A stretch of 64,000 bases of DNA from contig NC_134429.1 of the NCBI RefSeq assembly GCF_030867145.1, forward strand, positions 16,040,115 through 16,104,114, written 5' to 3'. The stretch's first letter is position 1. Every line of letters begins with the position of its first letter. Source of the stretch: Opisthocomus hoazin. Its lineage: Eukaryota; Chordata; Aves; Opisthocomiformes; Opisthocomidae. A program made the position numbers and the translations under genes. Below the pieces are notes generated by a model. That model ran no database searches and was not told where the DNA came from. It was given only the letters and a program-made list of their open reading frames with translations. Below are positions 52,201-62,250 of the stretch, piece after piece.

Positions 52201-53477
52201 TCCTTGTTGGTGCTGTGGGTTTGCCTTTCCCGTAGGGAAGCTGGGGAGCTGCAAAAGGCTGCGTCAAAGTGTGTCTGTGCGTGTGGTGGGACCTGTGTGC
52301 ATGAGAAAGATGCCGCCTTTTCCTTCTCCCTGTCCATGCAGCACTGTAGGCTGTTTAATACTAGCTTTTGTGTACAAATGGCAGGAAGAGCAGGCTTTTT
52401 GAGAGCCGGGGGCGTTGTCTTTTTCTTCCTGTTTCTTGAAGTTGCGCCTTCTGCTTTAGACACAGGCAGCCACTCAAGCCAGAAGAGAGGAGATCTGCCC
52501 CACTGACGCCTCCTGGAGAAAACTGCTGGAGCAGAGACTGAGCGCTCTGGAATCGGAGCTGGAGAGAGCACAGAGCTTGCAGGAGAAGAGCGCACTGCAA
52601 CTGGCATGTGCGCAGGCTGAACTAAAAAGTTGGGAGAAATGTTATCTGGTGGACCAGAAAATTAGAAGGTGCTTTACAAAGACATTAAAAATGTAAGTCG
52701 AAATGTCTTCTGTTTTTCCCCCACGTTATGGGAATATGACCCTCTTCTTCGTGGCTTTTCCACCCCACTTCCCTTTCTTGGATCTGGTCAGCAGGATGCG
52801 TACGCTCAAGATAGCGTACTTCTCAGAAGAGCACGCCTTGGGCTCTCCCATTACGGAGGCCTGTTTGCCTTTCTCTTTACTGACCCTGAAGTAACACAAC
52901 GAATCAGGCCTGTCTGCAGGACATTTTGGTTCTTTTTCTTCAAACAGTTTTCTGTAGCCGTCTCTCCTTGCTGCATGGTGGTGGAAAAGAGGAGCTTCAT
53001 TTCTGCTGCTCTTCTGCTCCACCTTAGGATAGACACACTTGGAAAGGCAGAGGGGACACAAGAGGAGCCTGTGAGGCAACAGGACTTTGTTCAGCTGCCG
53101 TTATGGCGGTGCATCGTCGGTTGGAGTTTACAGCAGGGGGAGGGAGGGAGCCTGCAGTCCCTACCACCTTCTAGGAAAGGTCCTACAAGGGAAGATATAA
53201 GACAGGTTGCTCAGAAGAGCCTGAGAAGCAGTACCTTTGGGTGGCTGAGAAGTCTGTGTGCATGAGTCCAACAGTGTAGCATCACCCTTGGGGAACACCT
53301 TTGTGCCACGATGAGTAACAGCCGTTCTTGCATGCTCCTGCCTTTTTCACAGGGCTAATGAGATGTTAGCAGAAGCCGTTGCTAAGAGCCCTCAGGAGCC
53401 GCGGTGCAGATGCTTCAGTGGCAAGGCAGAGAGTCAGGGCCAGACCAGGGCACAGAGCGGAAACCCATCGGGCTCAG
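49047..53477 (+). CDS. ANKRD26/CCDC144-like coiled-coil gene, eight exons, 3' end not seen
   Basis: Exons 49047-49252, 49419-49573, 50014-50102, 50339-50818, 51315-51467, 51886-52104, 52460-52692 and 53353-53477 join in phase to 1660 nt (553 residues plus one base) with no stop. The start MKSIWRFLCRRRAQK is a short basic head. Then comes an acidic part (ESPADEEAIEEGKISEGE), a long coiled coil (SLCQQLNKAKRKAGRLEQEV) and a C-terminal stretch whose spacing (ALESELERAQSLQEK, WEKCYLVDQKIRR, NEMLAEAVAK) resembles the end of ANKRD26/CCDC144/POTE proteins just before their DUF3496 region. No ankyrin repeats are encoded. The family call rests on remembered resemblance only. It could be a functional avian gene or a truncated copy; the exon after 53477 (phase 1) was not found. 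Confidence 0.6.
49419..49573 (+). CDS. ANKRD26/CCDC144-like exon B
   Basis: Phase 2 to 1. The phase-compatible frame is PRPSVCPAVPREQENEGGAA and Arg/Ala-rich. Another frame of the same exon (REELLQAMQKGCQ) looks more protein-like but does not fit exon A or exon C, so a frameshift relative to the ancestor is possible. Confidence 0.45.
50014..50102 (+). CDS. ANKRD26/CCDC144-like exon C
   Basis: Phase 1 to 0. Asp from the split codon, EPAVYWESAGRESPADEEA and EEGKISEGE; an acidic linker. Acceptor TGTAG, donor GTATGT. Confidence 0.6.
50339..50818 (+). CDS. ANKRD26/CCDC144-like exon D, main coiled coil
   Basis: 160 codons, phase 0 to 0. TGNITAQIPTPGLDSSLCH, then VPAHISEVLETNKSLCQQLN, LEQEVEQLKETLREKTLALD and LQSENVFLCQQLGEVRNK. 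Clear heptads. Acceptor GAGCAG, donor GTGAGC. Confidence 0.75.
50819..51314. other. Intron between exons D and E
   Basis: Nothing recognised. Confidence 0.5.
51315..51467 (+). CDS. ANKRD26/CCDC144-like exon E
   Basis: 51 codons, phase 0: RTVGRLQEELTDASRKQWIA and LKEENSHLQEDLDKAKAK. Acceptor CCCTAG, donor GTATGC. Confidence 0.72.
51886..52104 (+). CDS. ANKRD26/CCDC144-like exon F
   Basis: 73 codons, phase 0: MCELSAQLELERETSLQLAP is family-like; the middle (LVAPLVPHGLATAGVARTAA) is not coiled coil and may reflect compensating frameshifts. Acceptor TCCAG, donor GTCAGT. Confidence 0.6.
52460..52692 (+). CDS. ANKRD26/CCDC144-like exon G
   Basis: 77 codons plus two bases, phase 0 to 2: LLEQRLSALESELERAQSLQ and KSWEKCYLVDQKIRR, then CFTKTLK. 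The stronger donor GTAAGT at 52693 is preferred over GTGCTT at 52669, since the longer form keeps the family spacing to exon H. Confidence 0.68.
52693..53352. other. Intron between exons G and H
   Basis: Open frames on both strands, nothing recognised. Confidence 0.5.
53353..53477 (+). CDS. ANKRD26/CCDC144-like exon H
   Basis: Phase 2 to 1: Met from the split codon, ANEMLAEAVAKSPQEPRCRC, then a Ser/Gly/Gln-rich end. Acceptor TCACAG, donor GTAAGC. The next coding exon is not visible in this window. Confidence 0.6.
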
Positions 53478-53889
53478 GTAAGCAGCTCCAGATGTGGCTC
53501 TTCAGTGGTCAGGTGGGCTTGAAGAATTGAACCAATTTCAGGACCCTTGTTCCTCTGGAGTCTTGAGCTCCCAAAGTGCTGATTTGCTTTTGAGGCTTTG
53601 TCTGCATAAGGTGGGTGGGCACAGAAGGTGTTCTGGCAGGACAAATTCTACCTATGTCCACCTGGGAAGGATGGACCTGTGCTGTGCTGAGAGAATTCCT
53701 TGGCCTGGCTTCGATAGCGGAGCTTTGTCTGCTCAAAGACAGACGATCCTGTGCTTTGGTGGGGAGGAAGGCAGAAGCTGGTGCAAAACCTTGTGCTCCA
53801 GAAAAGCCCTCTGCTGAGCTTCCTGGGAAAATGGGGCACTTGAGGGCAAAGGGGCCTCAGGGCTCTGAAGTGTAAGCAGATGCCATTTG
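53478..53889. other. Spacer downstream of exon H
   Basis: Nothing recognised; would be intron of the preceding gene if the gene continues. Confidence 0.5.
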
Positions 53890-54400
53890 GGTTGGCTGTC
53901 CCCTGCCTGCCTCCCCAGCGAGGGCGTCTCCGCGCTGCTGGAGGGGCGACGGTCACCGTCCCGGCCCAAGGGAGGCCGGCTCGGCCTGCGGGACTCTCCT
54001 CAGCGTGGGTGTGGGGGCCGGGGGTCAGGCCGGGGGCCGGCTAGGGGGGTCTGGGGGAGGCCCGGTGCCAGTCCCAGGCAGGGCGGGCGTCCCCGGGGGC
54101 TCTCCCTGGGGCCGGGGGGGCCGAGCCCTGCCTGGAGCTGCTCCCTGCTGCGGGGCCGGGGGCCTGGGGCTCGTGCAGTGCGGGGGCTCCATGGAGAGCG
54201 GCCTGGAAGAGGGCCCGGGGCCTGGGCTGGGAGTGGGCGGGGCCCGGGGCCTGGGCAGGGCACGGGGGATGCTGGGAGCTGTAGTCCCCGACCCAGAGGC
54301 ATGCTGGAAGCTGCAGTCCCTCTCCCCATGCCCCGGGGTATGCTGGGAGCTGCAGTCCCTCCCTGGGCACTGAGCGCCCCGTCATGACGCTGGGGGATGG
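53890..54400. promoter_or_regulatory. Orphan CpG island with three ZNF143/SBS-type motifs
   Basis: Very GC- and CpG-rich block. Three copies of the reverse complement of the ACTACAnnTCCCAGnATGC promoter element occur at 54268-54287 (GATGCTGGGAGCTGTAGTCC), 54299-54318 (GCATGCTGGAAGCTGCAGTC) and 54338-54357 (GTATGCTGGGAGCTGCAGTC). The first is the best match. Such motifs mark ZNF143-bound CpG promoters. No gene starting here was recognised. Confidence 0.6.
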
Positions 54401-54479
54401 CCCGTCCTCTGTCCCTGCCCGCAGGGACACTGCGCTGGGCTGACCTTGGCTGGGCAGAGAGCCTCAACTCGGGGACACT

Positions 54480-55733
54480 GATTCAGTGGAGGAAAAGAAG
54501 GTTATCAGGAGTAGTCAGCATGGATTCACCAAGGGGAAATCATGCCTGACCAATCTGATAGCTTTTTACGATGGCATGACTGGCTGGGTAGATGAGGAGA
54601 GAGCCGTGGATGTTGTCTACCTAGACTTCAGCAAGACTTTCGACACGGTCTCCCAGAACATCCTCCTAGGGTAGCTCAGGAAGTGTGGGCTGGATGAGTG
54701 GTCGGTGAGGTGGACTGGGAACTGGCTGAATGGCAGAACTCAGAGGGTTGTCATCGGCGGTGCTGAGTCTAGTTGGAGGCCGGTCACTAGTGGTGTCCCC
54801 CAGGGGTCAGTACTGGGCCCAGGCTTGTTTAACTTCTTCATCAATGACCTGGATGAAGAGCTACAGTGTACCCTCAGCAAGTTTGCTAATGACACCAAAC
54901 TGGGAGGAGTGATGGATACACCGTCAGGCTGTGCTGCCATTCAGCGTGACCTGGACAGGCTGGAAAGTTGAGCAGAGAGGAACCTGATAAGGTTCAACAA
55001 GGGCAAATGCAGGGTCCTGCACCTGAGGAGGAACAACCCCAGGCACCAGTACAGGCTTGGGGCTGAGCTGCTGGAGAGCAGCTCTGTGGAGAGGGACCTA
55101 GGTGGCCTGGTGGACGACAGGTTGACCATGAGCCAGCAGTGTGCCCTGGCTGCCAAGAAGGCCAATGGTCTCCTGGGGTGTATTAGGAGAAATGTGGCCA
55201 GCAGGTCCAGGGAGGTTCTCCTTCCCTTCTACACTGCCCTAGTGAGGCCCCATCTGCAGTGCTGTGTCCAGTTCAAGAGAGATGAGGAGCTACTGGAGAG
55301 AGTCCAGTGGAGGGCTACGAGGATGATGAGGGGACTGGAGCTTCTCTCCTACGAGGAGAGGCTGAGAGAGCTGGGCTTGTTCAGCCTGAAGAAGAGAAGG
55401 CTGCGAGGGGACCTTAGAAATGCCTCTAAATATCTGCAGGGTGATTGTCAGGAGGACGGGGCCAGACGCTTTCCAATGGTGCCCGGTGACAGGACAAGGG
55501 GCAACGGGCACAAACTGAAGCAGAGGAAGTTCCGTCTGAACATGAGGAAGATCTTCTTCCCTCTGAGGGTGACGGAGCCCTGGCCCAGGCTGCCCAGGGA
55601 GGCTGTGGAGTCTCCTTCTCTGGAGATATTCAAGACCTGCCTGGACGCAGTCCTGTGCAGCCTGGTCTAGCAGACCCTTCTTCGGCAGGGGGGTTTGACT
55701 AGATGATCCACAGAGGTCCCTTCCAAACCTAAA
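54480..55733 (+). mobile_element. CR1 non-LTR retrotransposon, 5'-truncated, plus strand
   Basis: The longest CR1 in the window. Reverse-transcriptase words in order: [55 protein letters not shown] and [11 protein letters not shown], then [12 protein letters not shown] and [14 protein letters not shown]. In-frame stops near 54672 and 54969 and a small deletion near 55275 break it. It ends GGTCCCTTCCAAACCTAAAC with no octamer tail, exactly where the duplicated CCDC30 block begins. Confidence 0.96.
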
Positions 55734-56842
55734 CACAGCAAAACTCTGTTATCATTGTAGAACCGGCCCCGTGCTCAGCCCTGCAAGCGCCCGAGCGCCG
55801 GGAGGAAGGGGTGAGCGAGCGGAGAGCGAGCGGTAAGTCACGGTGTCAACACGCAGAGAAGATCCAGAATTTTAGCAAGGCTTTCTGCAGCGGCAAACAG
55901 GCTCTTCAGCAAAATGAACGCTTCGGTAGGAGGCGTTCCTTGCCTTTTATTTTAAATAACAAAACTGAAAATCCAATATCAAAATCCTTGTTTGAAACAG
56001 AGGTTTGGGGTTGTGTTTTGGTTTTTTTTTGCCAGATTGGGACCAAGAAAGAAGGTATGTTTTTATTTTTGTCTGAATAAAAGTCAAATTTAAGCTGAAA
56101 TTTCCTGTGCCCAGCATGAAGCTGAAAAGGGAAAAATCTTTGTTCACCTTTTCTATAAGGAAAAGTGTCTTCTTGCTAGTTCTGCTTAGGATTAGGATAC
56201 CAGTGTATATGCGGACAAATTTCTGTCAGTCTGCTCCTAATACATCTTTTCCTATTTCTTGCACTCGAAATACGGGATAGTCTGCATTAACTGGTGTGAT
56301 GGTTGCAGATGTTTGTTGATTCAGGCTTGGAGGGTTGGTATACAACCACAATTTTGACTGTACTGGCCATTTCGTAAACATAGGTGCTAGCACAGCACTG
56401 ATACATGAACTGTGACTGTGTTTTGGCTTGCAGCAAATTATGAAATTTGTGATGAAAATAAGAAATATGGCTGTTTGGGCTTTTCAAAACTTACCCTAGC
56501 TGTTTGTGAAACCCGTACCTAAATATCCGAGGTGAGGCATTTTCCATGTTCTAGAGGTAAACTGAGTCTCTGGAATAACTATGGAGGGACCGCTGTAATA
56601 AACAGAGCACTGCTATTGAGCCTGGATCTCCAGAAACATAAACCTCTACCATTTGAATAAGAGCAGATGTTCCCATACGTCTGGGGAACTCCCCTCTCTG
56701 CTGTCGCACGCGTACAGCTGTGCATAAGGGCAGTGCAATTTTGGAACCCTTATTCCTGTGAACCCTTATTCTTCTCTGAGCTTGATGGAGGTCAAAGTCC
56801 AGACCAGGGCTGGTGACCAGGTGTTTTTCCTGTTCTGTACAG

Positions 56843-56958
56843 ACAAAACTGAGCTACAGAAGGCCATGGAGCACAACAGCAGACTGGACAAGGAAATCCT
56901 GGCGCTGCGAGCACGGGTCCAAACACTTGACTTGGAAAGGAAAGCGTTCCTTGATTTG
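56843..56958 (+). pseudogene. Duplicate of CCDC30 exon 7
   Basis: All 116 bases equal exon 7 at 23280-23395, with the same acceptor and donor. It could be spliced, but its parent transcript is absent here. Confidence 0.93.
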
Positions 56959-59560
56959 GTGAGTACCCATCTCCCGCTGCCGGGTCTCCTGCGGCACCGA
57001 GGAGCCTCTGCGTGGCCGACAGCCCCCGGGCTGGCTCTGGACGTTCCACCCCGCTCCTTCACCTGCCTCGCCGCTCTGATTTCCCCTCTCTTTTTCTGCA
57101 GCAAGTCTTTCCAGAGCTGCGGTTCTGACGTTGTGTGACTCATGGAGTAATAGAGTTTGGGAAATGGGCAGAATAGTTATCCAAAGAGTGCTTTAAGGCA
57201 GCTGCTGTTACTGCAGCCCTGAAAAAAGGCGGCTCTCAGAGCATCCTCCGGTGCAGGAAGGGTTCGATGCCTCGCCAAACGGAGGGGGCTGCGCGGGCTC
57301 ACACCGCGTATGTGCTTTAGGGCTTGCAGCAGAGTCCTGAAAGACGCGAGCAGGATCAGCTCGGTGCTTGCTGTTACTGGCCAATGTCTGCACACATTTA
57401 AGCGAGCAAACAGAGTACGCAACATTCCTACCTTTTCCTAGGGACTGTTATTAAAGACAACAAATAAGTTAGTCTAAACCCCAATACCTAGCCATTTTTA
57501 AACAATTTTTAATTTATGCTTATGTTTTGATACTTCTCTGCCTCTTTGGCTTTTTATTGTGTCTGCGTTGATTTGCTCAGTAGCAGATAAACTTATTCCT
57601 TTTCATTTTGTGTTGGCTTTCTTAAGTGACTGTCATTACCATTAATGTTTGACGTAATGAATTTAGGATTCTCTAAATGCAGTAGTCTTTATCAACAACA
57701 TAGTTCCTTACCGAGATTGGCAACAGTGAATGAACACAACAGTCTGTTTCCCATTAAAAAGTGTCATTTGGCACAAATTTGGTGTCTGTTCTTAACTCCA
57801 ATTCTTTATATCAGTCCTTCAGCAGCCTGTAATTGGTTGCCGGCAGCCTATAATTACGTATGCTGCCCCAGCACAGATAGCTCAGCAGCTGTCTTGCTGG
57901 TCTCTCGGATCAAAATGAGTATTTTTAAATCAATAGAAGTATCTCTGACAGTACCATGCCCATCTCTTTATGATAATATTGAAAACTTACTTTCTTGAAT
58001 ATAATTTATTCACATTTGAGGATTTAAAAATTTGAGTATGTAGTTCTGTTCCTTCCGTTGAAAGAAGTTGCTGGTTCTTCCTTAGCATAGCATCTAAGCG
58101 CATCTGTAATCTCTAAGCTTGTATTTGCAGGACAGTCTGTTTCTGGGTCTGCAAAAACATTATGTAATTTAGTTCGAACTGCTCAGTTTACTTTTTTTTA
58201 ATTCCAGATAACATTGTATTTGCTTTAGGACACTGCTTCTTTCGGTCGCTATGTATACATACACTTTTGTGTGTATACCTATGTTTTTATTACATATAAA
58301 GAGAGAAATATATAGACACAACAAATCTGCAGAGAAGTGTAAGGTATTGTTTTCTCTGTACAGAAAAAAAATGCAGCCAGACTGAGACTGCTTCCAACCA
58401 ACCACATTGTTAAGCTAAAAGCAAATTACCTTTATTCCTTAGGAATGAGGTTTAACTGTTGGCACAGAAGTTAGAAACCCACCATTTTTAGTATGTAGAA
58501 GCTGAAACTGTACTTTGTTACGAGCCACAGAAGTTCTGCATCCTGAGGTCTTTTTGCTGCCGGTGAGTTCCGGACAGCAGGGTGAGGAGCAGGCTGGCCA
58601 GCTGGCTCTGGCTTGGTGGTCTGTGGGAGACCGACCCCATCCCTGTCGTGTGCTCCACCAGTTGGTGTACTGAGCCTTAACCCTGCAGGATTCGGCGTCT
58701 GCGTGGCGTGAGTGGGCTCGCCAGGCGCCTGTGGGTGTGGGTGGAGGCATAGCACGAGGCTGAAGAAAGGAAAAATGCGTGCTGAGAAGGTGGCCTGTGA
58801 ACGCTTTGCGAGGGCTGGTAGCTTCAGAGACTAGCAGTGCTGCTAAATCTGTGAAAAATGATGAAGTGGGGACGGCAGTGTTCTGCTGAACCCACGCGAG
58901 GTCAATGGCACCGACTGCGTGAGGCTCAGCTGGCACCCATGGGTGCTGCTGGCCAGGCTTGAAGAGCACGGGATGGTACCTGCATCTGGTGAAGGTGAGC
59001 ACCCTCTGCGGGGCTTCACCAACACCCGGCCAGAAGTCACTGCGGTACGACCCCGTGCTTGTGAGTCGATGGCTGGGGTTTGCTTCCCGGCTGCTGCTCC
59101 AACTGGTAGCCAAGAGCGAGTGTGAGTGAATGTGTGAGTGAGTGAGTGAGTGTGTGACGTGAACAGTTACCTGCTAATAACAGTATTCTATTGATCCCAT
59201 CGATAACAGCAAAGGCCAAAAGGCATCCTCAGAAACAGTGATTGTCTACCCCTCTGCACCCAGTCCTGTTCGGTAAAAGGGAATGTACGACATGTGCGTG
59301 ATCAGTAATTGAAATAAATGGAGAAAAATGGCTTACCCTTGAACATAGCAGCGTTCCCCCTTTTACTGCTTTTAGCTCTCTGAATAGTCTGAGGCCGCCC
59401 GGTTGGAGCAGCCGCATGATCTCAACCGATCCCTCAAGCTGAGTGGTTAATATTAATAAATCTGCGGCGTATCTACAGCGAATTTGAGGGGAATCTTAAT
59501 TCTCTAAGACAGCAAGATGAACCTTCACCAAAAATACAAGCAAATGTTTTCCTTTTGAAG

Positions 59561-59658
59561 GATGAACAACTCAAAGAGGAGATCTCCGAGTATCAGAAGA
59601 GCGAGAAGCAAGGACTCCCGTTGCCTGCGCCAGCCGAGACCGAAGAAGTCGCAGCGTG
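59561..59658 (+). pseudogene. Duplicate of CCDC30 exon 8, truncated by an LTR
   Basis: Matches exon 8 up to GCAGCGTG. Two changes near the start: GTT to GAT (Val to Asp) and a silent CAG to CAA. The last 10 bases and the donor are replaced by retroviral sequence. Confidence 0.93.
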
Positions 59659-60034
59659 TGTGGAGTCCTGGCTGGACGAGAGGGGACATAGTTTGGTGCT
59701 GTTGAGCAACCCAGGCTTGGTAACGGAGACAGACCTTGAAAGTAGCGAACACGGAACACTGCTACAGAAGTAGAGTGGCGAACACGGAACACTGGAGCGG
59801 GGGGACTGCCACGTTGTTGCTTCCTGCCTTATCGTCGCTTCCGCATCGAGATGCAGCTCTGCACCAATCACAGCGAGTTGTAGCTATTTTGACTATATAT
59901 GGGTAAGATAAGTAACCAATCAGAGGCTGTAACTGCTTTGCTCTATAAACCTTGTTTTGCTGACTAATAAAGGAGAACGACCATACTCACATTGAGATTT
60001 CATCGTTACTCCGGGTCCGTCTCCCACTCCAACA
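59657..60034 (+). repeat. 5' LTR of the endogenous retrovirus
   Basis: Starts TGTGTGGAGTCC and ends CCCACTCCAACA, giving TG...CA ends and a short imperfect inverted repeat. Contains CCAAT boxes at about 59866 and 59916, TATA-like CTATAAA at 59943, and AATAAA at 59966-59971, so U3, R and U5 order is plausible. A CGAACACGGAACACTG word occurs twice (59746 and 59779). The first base could be 59657 or 59659. Confidence 0.88.
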
Positions 60035-60036
60035 AC

Positions 60037-60055
60037 TGGTAGCAGAGGATGGTTT
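60037..60055 (+). other. Primer binding site for initiator tRNA-Met
   Basis: TGGTAGCAGAGGATGGTTT lies two bases after the LTR and is the exact complement of the last 19 bases of vertebrate initiator tRNA-Met including CCA. Confidence 0.9.
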
Positions 60056-60271
60056 AGTTTCCTGCGGCAAAAAATGATTCATCTTCCTGCAGAATCTCCG
60101 AGTCTGCGGTAAGCAGCTAGAGGAGGGGAGTGGGAAAACAACGACTGGGAGTGGTGCTGCCTGGGTGCAGTCGCAGGGCAGACACGGACGGCCGCCTCCC
60201 AGGGAGTAAACGAGCCCCACTTGTGCTGCCTGGCGCAGCTAAAATTGAACGTGGAGGCCGGGGTCGCAAGC

Positions 60272-60391
60272 ATGGAGATAGAGGCTGCGGCAACGTTGCT
60301 TGTCGGTATGCTCTCTAAGAGAGAAATAGACGCAACGGCAAAGCAACTCGTGAAGTTGATTGGGCCAGGGAGGAGATGTGGTCCACACTGA
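60272..60391 (+). pseudogene. gag 5' remnant (matrix-like start)
   Basis: The first good ATG after the primer binding site opens a 39-codon helical, Ala- and Lys-rich frame, then stops at TGA. Its position and character fit the beginning of gag matrix. The reading frame is lost afterwards. Confidence 0.55.
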
Positions 60392-60539
60392 TATAGGAAG
60401 AGTCAGCAGTGGTTAAGCTCCTCCAACCCATGCTCTCCGTGAGATGGTTACAATATGACTCAGCTACCTTGAAGTTTCTGTTGCTGCTGCACGGAGAAAG
60501 GACTTAAGCCGTTACTTCTGCTTTCGCTACATTAACACC

Positions 60540-61565
60540 CGAGGGAGGGACCTGCTTGGCAACAACTCTGCTGTTTCAGGGTCCTAGCCTCCCTATGCCA
60601 TCTTTGAAAGCAGGAGGGGGTCCGAGTCGGCAGCCCGTGGAGGCAGGGAAACCTGCGGTCCAGGAAAAGGAGTATGCGCGGCGAGACCCACTGGCACAGG
60701 GTTTCCACCTCCACCGCCAGAGTCACTGCCACCGCGCTGCGGAGAGGGATGTGCTGAGGCGCCGCTGCCCGCAGATCGGCCGGGCGCCGCCGCTGCCCCT
60801 TCCGATCGTCCCATGTCCCCGAATCCTATACCGCGGTATCCTCCACTTCCTCCACCTACGCCGCCGTCTCCAAGGACTCCAGTGACTCGTTGTACAGATG
60901 AGAAGGTTACGGATACTTTGCTGCCGGAGCCACCAGTCCCTAACCCATATAACCTGTTTTCTCTTCCAGCCCCACCTTGCACCGTGCCATGGAATGGGGG
61001 GTTGGGAACCAGGGGAGGGTCGGGGGTACGGTGGAGAGGGATAGCTAAAGTGGGGTGTGAACTGTAAGGGGGATAACTACAATACCAGCGAGTGCAAAAA
61101 ATCAGGAAACAGATCAGTTGTTCGACTTGGATGTGTGGCAGAGAATCGTGGACTCTGTGCATGCAGGTTGGCAACAAAGAGGAGCGATAATTAGTCCCTG
61201 TTTTTCGAGCTGTTGTTAGCCTGACTCAGAAGTAATGGAGTGCCCGCGGAATCACCGCGTGTTTTTGGTATTTTAACTTGGAAGGTGTTAGGAGAGTTAC
61301 CTTTTAAACATACTTCAAGGCATGATGTGAATGCGAGCCGAGTATTAACAACTTGGCGTTTGGTTTATGAAGCGTTAAAACATGTGTTAGCAGAGAAAAA
61401 AAGTGGCCAGAGTCATTCAGAAAAGTCCTTTTTTTGCAAATGTACCACCTGAAAAAAGCTGTGAGCAGGGGCTGGGTCCAACAGACCTTGAACAGGAATC
61501 AGGTCTGTTTCCCCCCCCGGCTCGCTGGAGAATGGGACAGTCACCGAAAAAAGGAGCAAAGGGTC
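60540..61565 (+). pseudogene. gag remnant, proline-rich and capsid-region
   Basis: Around 60810-61000 one frame is strongly Pro-rich, as in the region between matrix and capsid of class II gag. Downstream, open stretches at 61240-61452 are helix-like, but no clear capsid motif or CCHC zinc knuckle is visible. Several stops and frame changes. Domain limits are guesses. Confidence 0.45.
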
Positions 61566-62250
61566 CATTAAAAATTTTTTTACAGTGAAGTTTGAAAGAA
61601 CAAAGTCTTGCAGTTTAAAATCCCTGAGAAAATCATTACTTGGAAATCAGTGCATACAGCTTTAAATGCTCTAAAACTTACAGAGACTATCTTAGAAGTA
61701 GCTGCTACTCCTCCACTGTTATCTCACAAGCAAGGACAGAGCAGCAGTCTGTTGAAATTTAACCCTACATACGACGAAATTCCTACCGAACATGAGAAAT
61801 GTGGGAAGTAAATCTGCCAGAACCTGACGATCCTTTGAATCCAGAGAAATGGGAATGGGGTGCAAAAATCCGGCATCCCGAAAGTGTACGACAGGGTCCC
61901 TCTACAGCAATTGGCATACCTGACCTGAGATCAAAACGAGGTGAATTCCAACATAAAACTGCACAGTCCCTCAGACGCTGTACAGCTGCCATGCCAGCAG
62001 CCACCGCATCGAACGGGTCAGCAAACCTTACACCTGGTGGGGCACATGGCCCCCCCCGGGCAACCGGCGGCGCGGTTCCCTCCCACTTCCCCCCCCCCGC
62101 CCCCTTCCCTGGATCCCAGCGCGCCGGCCCGTCCCGGCCAGCTCAGAAGCGGCGCAGAGAGAACCATCTTTCTAACGTTCAAGGACTTGGTTGGAAAAAG
62201 TATGTACAATTCAATTACTGCAGTAGAATTCCTTGTGAACAAACAGCAGG
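61566..62250 (+). pseudogene. gag/pro-pol junction remnant
   Basis: Open pieces at 61608-61811 and from 61799 onward. A C-run-rich, proline-coding patch lies at 62040-62110. No protease DTG motif was found, so this part is either deleted or too altered. Confidence 0.4.

Larger units (their letters stand above)
55734..59658 (+). repeat. Segmental duplication, copy B (partial CCDC30 copy)
   Basis: Direct copy of 22174-26097, about 33.56 kb downstream, roughly 99 percent identical by eye. Left edge CACAGCAAAACTCTGT abuts the CR1 end; right edge lies inside exon 8 at the start of an LTR. Contains exon 7 intact, intron 7 and truncated exon 8. Without the rest of the gene it is a pseudogene fragment. 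Confidence 0.96.

Noticed and set aside
53887-54387. 166-codon GC-rich frame in the CpG island
   Set aside because: Gly/Arg/Pro-rich in all frames; no phase-1 acceptor exon continuing the ANKRD26-like protein could be supported.
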